In this document: positions 7,651 to 14,492 of the stretch, piece after piece | Layout: every line of letters begins with the position of its first letter | How positions within the stretch are numbered: the stretch's first letter is position 1 | Source of the DNA: Cerioporus squamosus | Taxonomy: Eukaryota; Basidiomycota; Agaricomycetes; Polyporales; Polyporaceae | Length of the DNA: 14,492 nt | NCBI GenBank assembly: GCA_022592435.1 | Contig: JABYQS010000732.1 | Coordinates: 1 to 14,492, forward strand | Direction of reading: 5' to 3' | Position numbers and translations under genes: made by a program | The notes under the pieces: model-generated | Told to the model about the DNA's origin: nothing | Databases searched by the model: none | What the model saw: only the letters and a program-made list of their open reading frames with translations

Positions 7651-10600
7651 TCATGCTGCAGCTTCAGTCTTGAGCAACTCGCCCGCTTGCCTGACCGCCT
7701 CCTCGCGATCCCTAGAAGCCCTCACGACCTTCTCGATCTCCACATTAATCGCCCACACCCACGCATCCCGCTCGAGCTTGCTCCTCGTCCTGAATATCGC
7801 CACCTTCCTCTTCGCGTTCAGTGGCGGGACGTCCGCGCCGCTGTTATTGCGCCTGACACCCGCGGCAGCACCCTTGACCTTGCGGAACCATACGATGAAT
7901 AGCGTGTCCTCCTCGCTGTCGTCCGTCTCGAGCCCGTCCTGGTAGCGCCGCGCGACAGGAGGCGCGTTCGCATCGTACTGTCCCTCGGGGAGGTACTGCG
8001 CCGCGAAGTACCCGGAGCAAATGTATGCGTCAAGCAGTTCGATGACTTTGTCTTTGCGATGGTACATCGAGCTCGAGCCTGTGATGTGGTATTGCACGAG
8101 GTGGCCCGAGATAAGCACAAGCTGGATGTGTCTGTGCGAGCATCAGTCCGCCGCGCTGGAGAGAGAGGAAGAGCGCGAGCTTACTTGTATTGGCCCCACC
8201 ACCCCTTGCGTCCGTACAACCTCCCGCACTTGAGGATTGGACGACACCCATCGATCACACACCAGTTGTAGAAGAAGGTCAAATCGGGCAGCGACGCGTC
8301 GCGGTCGGGCGGAGGCTCGGTGGGCGTGTCACGTCCTCCCGCATGCGCGTGCTCCTCCCGTGGACGCTGCGGAGTGATACGCTCGCGTCCGGTGCTGACA
8401 TGGGCAATATCCATCTCGAGCCGAGCGTCGACCTGGTGGCGTTTCTTCCAATAGGACACGAGTGGGCGCAGACGGACGATCCATTCCAGCGCGGTCGCGC
8501 ACGAGTATGCCTGCCACGACACATGTCAGTGCCTCAAGTTTAAGAACGCCAGTGAACTATGCATACCTCGAACCGAATCACCCGCCCAGATGTCAGCAGA
8601 AGCTCAAATGACCGCCGCAACCGTAAACGCGACTTGTCCTTTGCACGAGCCATGCCTGGTTCTCCGCCGGCATCTTCGTCATCGCTCTCGCTTCTATCCA
8701 CCTGGGACCAGAAGCTCTCTGAGTCCTCCCAGTCCGTCAACTGGTGCGCCTCCACCTGCTCCCTCTGCTGTGGGATGAGCTGGAAAGCCCGCCGCACAGC
8801 GATGATGTTACGAAGGTCCGACACGCCTGTCCCCTCTAAGATCTGCAACTGCCCACGGCGCACTTCGGAGTGGCGTCGCGTCTCAGCGGTCCCTGAGAGA
8901 CTTGTCGCACTGTACGCGCTCTGGGACGCAGTGTGAGCATCTACAGCTGCGCCAGGCGGAGACGGCTGGTGTGCATGTGCAGGGGTGAGTGCGAACAGGT
9001 ACCCATCGTGCGTGACGAGGTACAGCGACTGCTTGAGCTGCGAGTTGGGGCGAATCCGGTCGAGGTACCCCTCGATTGCCGGGGGCTCATCCAGCCGGGT
9101 GCCATCCTTCATGTGCAGCCTCGTCGGGTAGTGGCGCCGCATGCGGAACTCGAGGTGAGCTGGTTGTTCCGCCTGCTTGAGTGCAAGCCCGCAGAGGACA
9201 GCCCATTTGCGCGTCTTGCCCTGAACGTCGTTCTCCTGCCACACCCAATCGAGGTCGGTGTTCATGCGCCAGGCGAGGTCGAACACCGCTCCCTCCTCTT
9301 CATCGCGTTCGAGCAGGGCCCTGTACTCGGGATCAGAGCGGAGGGATTTCTCGCAGAGTCCGATGATATTGTCGCGCTGGAATACGTTGTAGGCAGCATC
9401 TATGTCTGCGGTGTCAAATCCAGGTACGTCCACTGTGAGACGGGTATCGAGAGCTGGCGTCCGGACCTCGATGTGTGGCGGCAGTTTGCCGCCAAGGTGT
9501 CGCCTAGAACACATACATTAACGAAGAAACGGAGTACTGTTACATGAGCACCTTACCAGAGTTGCCACACCCAGTCAATGGCCCGGGTGCGGGACTTTAG
9601 TTTGAAGACGAAGATGTTCGTGCCTCTGGTGGATCCAAAAAAGTGCCGACGACGTTTCGCGTCAATCTTCACGGGTGTCGGAGGACATGCCACACAGAAC
9701 GTCAAGTCGACAAATGAGTACAGGGAGAGTCGGGTGGAAGGCGAGCCGAGTGGCACCAGATACGACAGCCGCTTGGTGCCAAGGAACCACTCCTTGCCAG
9801 GAGTGTGCTAGATACCACCGTCAGGTCGAGAAAGAGATTGTATTACTGGCACTACTTACATGGTCTTCGTACAGTTCCAGACGGTCTTTCCGCCATGCTA
9901 CGATGTACTCCGTCCAGCCTTCGTTCTCCAAATGCCTCGTGATCCGGTTCTGCCTCTCGTCGAATGTCGCCGGAACTGAGTCCTCCGTGTACGATACTCG
10001 GACGAGCATGCGATCTGTCGTTGCATCAGCTCCATACGAGATATCTGCACGTTGATCACTTACCTCGCATGATGACGTCTCCCCACTTGACTGTCGCCTC
10101 GCTGGTGGTCTGCTCGACTGCACCCGCACTAGTCACCTTCACGTCGTCCCCGGTGCGAGCAAGCACCTCTGCAGGCGGGGCAGGCGGTTCCTCGTAATGC
10201 ACATGAAGAGCTTTGCCTTTCCCCTTGGCAGGGCTAGATGCAGGGGACGAAACGATGGAGTCTCCATTCTCAACGGGAGGTATTGACCGCGTAGATGGAC
10301 CTGGATCGGTATCCGGAGCGAGTAGTGCGGTAGACGAGGATGCACTGGGGATATTCCCAATGTCGCGAGAGACATTCGGAGACAAGGCTGGTGGATTGCT
10401 TTCCTCGGGAGGGACGTTCAGGTGGGATTGGGCCGTAACGAGTGTGTCTGCAGCGTCGGAAGCGGCTGATACACCTATGGTAGGACGTATGGTCTGCGCA
10501 AATGTCGATGGCCCAGCACTGGCACTGGGCTCTTCCGAGGGCAGCTGTACGTTGTCGTCCAATATGTCTACCCCGAGGAAGACCCCGACGTCGAAAGAGT

Positions 10601-11180
10601 TGCCTATCCATTTCGGCGTACTGCCTGCCTGCCTCTGCCGCTTCCTAGCACGTCCCCACTCGCTCTCCCGCCACCGCCTGCGCATCTCAGCACGGACGCT
10701 CTTCTGCTGGCTGTCGCCCCAGTTCTCGCGCTTGCCGCCATGTCTGAGGAAGAAGTCGAGGGCGTGCCGGTGGATAACGTCCGAGAGACTGCTCGAGTCG
10801 TCCGAGTCGCTCGAGCTGCTAGACTCTGTAGTCTCCCGTCCAAGCAGTCGATGCATGCGCTTCTGCTTGCGGGGTCGTTTAGTCTCCGCCGACTGTAGTG
10901 CAGCGGCTGGCAGGGGCCCTATGAACCGGCGGCGATACTTGTGGACATCATCGTTCTTGACAACTTCCGTCGAAGATGCAAATGGCGGGCTAGGTGCCAC
11001 CGACCGCGGCGTCATGCGAGATGTCGAGCAAGCAGAGCTAGGACTCGGAGCAGGTTGCCAGCAGCGGGCGCGCACCGTAGTGGCGGGAATGACGTTGTGG
11101 GGAACTGCAAGCGCCGACGCCTGTCCTTCCAAACAAGGGAAATCCCGCCATACCGGGTCACAGGCGCTTACCGTTGGCAA
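7651..11180 (-). CDS. SPO71: SPO71-like protein with multiple PH domains
   Basis: Exons 11180-10064, 10014-9860, 9807-9557, 9503-8567, 8510-8185 and 8131-7651 join in phase to 1088 residues. An N-terminal block (~75-205: VHKYRRRFIGPLP, a Ser/Asp-rich tract, FFLRHGGKRENWGDSQQ, a basic helix, then SFDVGVFLGVD) resembles the Spo7_2_N region of Spo71/Mug56 proteins. A Ser/Pro-rich linker follows. A first PH-like fold spans ~400-510 (EGWTEYIVAWRKDRLELYED, closing helix DWVWQLW). A second opens AIEGYLDRIRPNSQL and closes with ATALEWIVRL, split by a low-complexity insert. A third (GRKGWWGQYKHIQLVLISG, closing RDAWVWAINVEIEK) ends the protein. Yeast Spo71 acts at the prospore membrane; basidiomycetes have no such structure, so the role here is open. 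Codons 4-20 may be a 51-nt intron (GTAAGC...ACAG, 11171-11121), leaving 1071 residues. A start at 11015 is also possible. Confidence 0.8.
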
Positions 11181-11242
11181 CGTTCAATAGCGTTCAATGC
11201 GCCGGACCCTCATGGCATAACTCCCGCCCATCGCAGTACACG
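11181..11242. promoter_or_regulatory. very short divergent spacer between the SPO71-like gene and TBCD
   Basis: Only 62 bases separate the two predicted start codons. If the SPO71-like start is instead the ATG at 11015, the spacer is 227 bases. No TATA box is seen. Confidence 0.4.
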
Positions 11243-14200
11243 ATGGATACAGAAACGGCAGACGACTTTACAGGTTATACCAGATTTGAAAGCAAGGATG
11301 AGTTCGTCGCGTTGCGCGACCAACTCCTCGCTATCGACCTCTACGCGGAACCATCCCAAGAACAGGTTCAATCGGAAGCGTCCGTATTCACCAAAATCTC
11401 TGTGATTGTATGGCAACTCTATATCAGTGTTTCTTTTGCATACTAGCTGACATCGGAGTCAGTTCAACTCCTACCAGGAGCAGTCCTATCTATGGGATCC
11501 ATATCTCGAGGAACTCGTCGCTCCGGTGGTCGACAAACTCAAGACGCACGCAAAAGAATTCGTCGCCAACAAGCCATCCGTGATCTCACAGAGCAGGCTT
11601 GACTTTCTCGCTTCCCTTCTATACCTGTTCATCAAGTTTCGTGTTACAAGACCATCAGTGCGTTTCGACCACTACCACAATAATGAAGAAAGTCGCTGAA
11701 GCCACACCAAGCCAGGTTCTTCCCCCATGAGATCGCCGATCTCACGGTTACTCTTGATTACTTTGACGCAGCTGACAGTCCGGTCACCATCGCGAGGCAA
11801 TGGGCACTCCGCTATACGCTTCTGCTCTGGTTGTCTCTCGTCTGCATGATCCCTTTTGACTTGGAACAATTCGACGAGGTAGGCCGGGCTGGGGAGACGG
11901 CGGCCAGGGTTGAGGCCGTTGGCAAATCATTCTCAGTAGAGCCGGTCTGGATCGTGAAGCTGCTGCAATCCTCCTTTCGAGGTACTATATGAGGTGAGAG
12001 GAGCGTCATGTTCGAGTCAAGCTAGCCTATCTGATCTGTGATAGAAAGGATACCTCGTCGCATTACTCGGATTTCCTCACATGGGCCAGGGAGACGCTGG
12101 GATCGACAGTGGATCCTTTCCCAGTCAGTGCTATATGGACGCGTCGTTTCCTGCTGAAGCTGAGCCGCCCCGAACAGGTCATGGGTATATTGCGCGTCCT
12201 GTGTGAGGTCACGAAACTGGGCTCGGCCGAGCAGGTGCAGAGACTCAAGGATCAGCTCCTGCAAGTCGCACAGACACTCGAAGGTAATGAGAGTCTGATG
12301 GGGAACACTGTCATCCGCAAACTACGGACGAAGCTGGTAGCGAGGGTCGCTATACGTCTCCTACCTGGAAAGGTTCGCAGGCTGCGTGCTAAGGGTGAGT
12401 CGATCCTGCATACTCAGATTGATTCGTCCCAAGCTGAGACCTCTACAGGACGAACGCTCGACGGCAGTTCCGGAGTCGTAGAAGTCGAAGATGAAGACGA
12501 TTTCGATGCTCCTGAGGAAGTTGAGAGCGTTCTCGAAGACCTCCTCAAGTCTCTCCGCGACAAGGATACAGTTGTTCGCTACTCCGCTGCCAAGGCGTGG
12601 CTCGAGTGTCCGAGCGACTCCCGGTCGACTTCGCGGACCAGGTCCTCCAACAAGTTCTGCAGCTATTCTCTATCCATTCCATCGCCGTTGCCAGTCTCTA
12701 CGACATGCCCAGCGTGCGGAGGGCACTTGGCACGGGGCCTGCCTCGCTTGCGCGGAGATGGCCAGACGCGGTCTCATCCCGGACGAGCGGTTGGCTGAAC
12801 TGGTCGGGTGGTTGCACAAGGTAGGCGTTGCCAACTTTGACACAATACGTTGAGATTGCTCAGACTGTCTCGGTAGGCATTGTATTTCGACATCCGGAAG
12901 GGCGCGCATTCTATCGGCTCGAACGTACGGGACGCCGCGTCTTATGTTCTCTGGTCACTCGCAAGAGCGCAGAGCGTAGATGCGTTGAGACCGCATGCCT
13001 TAGAGCTTGCCAGGAGACTGGTCGCCGTTTCACTCTTCGATCGCGAGATACATATCCGTAGAGCGGCAAGCGCTGCATTCCAAGAGTATGTCGGCAGGAC
13101 GGTGAGAGCAGTGTTGTATCAAACCCTTGTGCCGGATCTCATCTAGATGCAAGAGTCTCTTCCCCCACGGCATCGACGTCCTACGAAAAACCGACTTCTA
13201 TGCTGTCGGAGTGCGCAGGAACTCGTTCACTATTGCTGCACCTGAGGTTGCGGAGTGAGTACGATGACAATGTGTGGTCCGTTGCAGACTGACTGGTATG
13301 ATCAAGGCACGAGGAGTACCGGCCGTTCCTCATCGATCACCTTCTCTCAGTTACACTGAGACACTGGGATCCGGCTATGAGGCAAATTGGTGCACAATCA
13401 CTGAGAGTGATCTGTGAGCTCGACTTGGGGAAGTTGGGGCCTGATGCTGCGACACGAGCGGTGCGTGGATCCACACGACTACCATGTCGCCCTGTCTCAC
13501 TCCACCGTAGGCAGCCCTCTTGACCATGCCAGATCCGGGAGACATCCACGGAGGCTTACTCGCTCTCACGGAGCTTGCAGCGGCATTCCGCGATTCTGCA
13601 CACCACGAGGAGCTCGAGGTAGCACGACGCAAGGTTGGATGTTTGCTTTTCTCTCAGCTTTACTACGCTCATCTCTCCTACCCATGTCGCCTGCATAGGT
13701 ATTCGCAGCTCTCAACAATGTCCCTCTCACGATGATCCAGTCTTCCCGGCAAGATCTCGTTGCGGCGGCGGCGTGTCGACTCATCGCTTCTGGCATCACC
13801 TTCGCTGAGACACAGCATTCGCAAAGCACGGTACCACAATGGCGACAAGTCGTCGATTCTGGACTGAAGAACAGGAACTACACAGTACAAGAGGCCGCCG
13901 CAGAGGCGCTCGCGGCCGTCAGCCGGCTTGTCGACTGTTCAGCTGTCGTGCAGCGATTGATCAAGGAATTCGAGGGAGGCAGTCCACCGATGCAGCAGAG
14001 CCTTGCCAGAGTGCTTGGTGTGTTGGACTATGCGACACACAAGCATGGCGTTGTGGACGCCGTGAGATGCCTTCTGAGAATGGTGGATCGCAAGGTGGTA
14101 CTCCATTATGCTATCATCGTTGTCGAAGCATACTGATGTGATGCGAAGAGTGGTACCGGCAGCACAATCATCGAGGCCCGACGGAATGCTTTCGACTCGA

Positions 14201-14492
14201 TGCCGCAGATTCTAAGGAATGTCGGAAATCAGTTATCGAAAGTGGGCCTCACATCTCCTGTCTCCGCATGGCCTTTCCTATCTGACGGCTTCGCAGATCT
14301 TTCCACGGACATAGTCAACCAGATGACGGACGCTATGTTGGACGGGTTGACAGATTACACCAGTGACGAACGCGGTGATGTGGGCTCATGGGCCCGTTCT
14401 CTGTGTGAAGGCCTGACGTCGCTCGTTGAAACCTTGTTCTCACACGCCAGTGCACGCCAGATTTCGCAGTTATCTACCTCCGGCAAAGTTTC
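11243..14492 (+). CDS. TBCD: tubulin-folding cofactor D (TBCD/Alp1/Cin1), 3'-partial, with four apparent 1-nt deletions
   Basis: Twelve exons are visible: 11243-11401, 11463-11657, 11712-11993, 12045-12123, 12178-12394, 12449-12820, 12877-13101, 13154-13254, 13307-13460, 13511-13633, 13699-14094 and 14149 to the window end, still open. Conserved stretches include RFFPHEIADL, LLLWLSLVCMIPFDL, KDTSSHYSDFLTWAR, VRYSAAK, WHGACLACAEMARRGL, NVRDAASYVLWSLARA, RRAASAAFQEYVGRT, LFPHGIDVL and DYTSDERGDVGSWAR. Cofactor D is a HEAT-repeat protein that binds beta-tubulin, assembles alpha/beta dimers with cofactors C and E, and acts with cofactor C as a tubulin GAP. To keep the family reading, one base must be missing near 11643, 11932, 12595 and 12716. 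From 12877 on, all exons join cleanly. An in-frame ATG at 11174 lies inside the neighbouring gene and was not used. Several donors are weak (GTGATT, GTTGGA, GTGGTA). Confidence 0.88.

Noticed and set aside
8933..9547. 204-codon open frame on the plus strand
   Set aside because: It is antisense to the PH-region exon of the SPO71-like gene, which has clear motifs and consistent splice phases.
10213..11190. 325-codon open frame on the plus strand
   Set aside because: It lies antisense to exon 1 of the SPO71-like gene, has no recognisable motif, and its Ser/Arg-rich composition is what the other strand of a G+C-rich coding exon produces.
12124..12177. reading through as coding sequence (IWTRRFLLKLSRPEQ)
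   Set aside because: The segment has good splice ends and a typical intron length, and removing it restores the conserved cofactor D alignment.

Overview
The window looks like a piece of a basidiomycete (probably agaricomycete) nuclear genome. Its genes are broken by many short introns of about 47-69 nt with GT..AG ends. The proteins are of fungal type, intergenic spaces are short, and there is no bacterial operon structure. I rebuilt exon-intron models by hand, matching reading phase to conserved protein motifs. All junctions are inferred, because no transcript data were available.

Layout, left to right: (1) the N-terminal part of a 2-oxoglutarate/Fe(II) dioxygenase-like gene on the minus strand, running off the left edge (52-621). 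(2) NSE2/MMS21, the SUMO ligase of the SMC5/6 complex, minus strand, six exons (1143-2456). (3) A 553-bp non-autonomous hAT-type transposable element (2590-3142) with an exact 8-bp target-site duplication, sitting 133 bp upstream of the NSE2 start codon. (4) A minus-strand gene for a five-repeat SMP/LEA-like protein (3439-4693), with a TATA box, a perfect CRE palindrome and heat-shock-element-like repeats upstream. (5) DIM1, the 18S rRNA dimethyladenosine transferase, minus strand, six exons including a 13-nt microexon (5160-6427). (6) The mitochondrial ribosomal protein uS12m, plus strand, divergent from DIM1 (6613-7407). (7) A long SPO71-like protein with several PH domains, minus strand, six or seven exons (7651-11180). 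(8) Tubulin-folding cofactor D, plus strand, divergent from the SPO71-like gene and running off the right edge (11243-14492).

Most genes are conserved housekeeping genes: DNA repair, ribosome biogenesis, mitochondrial translation and microtubule assembly. I see no gene cluster or defence system. The points that merit a second look are the intact hAT-type MITE, the SMP-like gene apparently built by exon duplication with phase-1 introns, and the cofactor D gene. The latter shows four apparent single-base deletions in its first half, whereas the five complete neighbouring genes read cleanly. The four deletions are either assembly errors or a recently broken allele.
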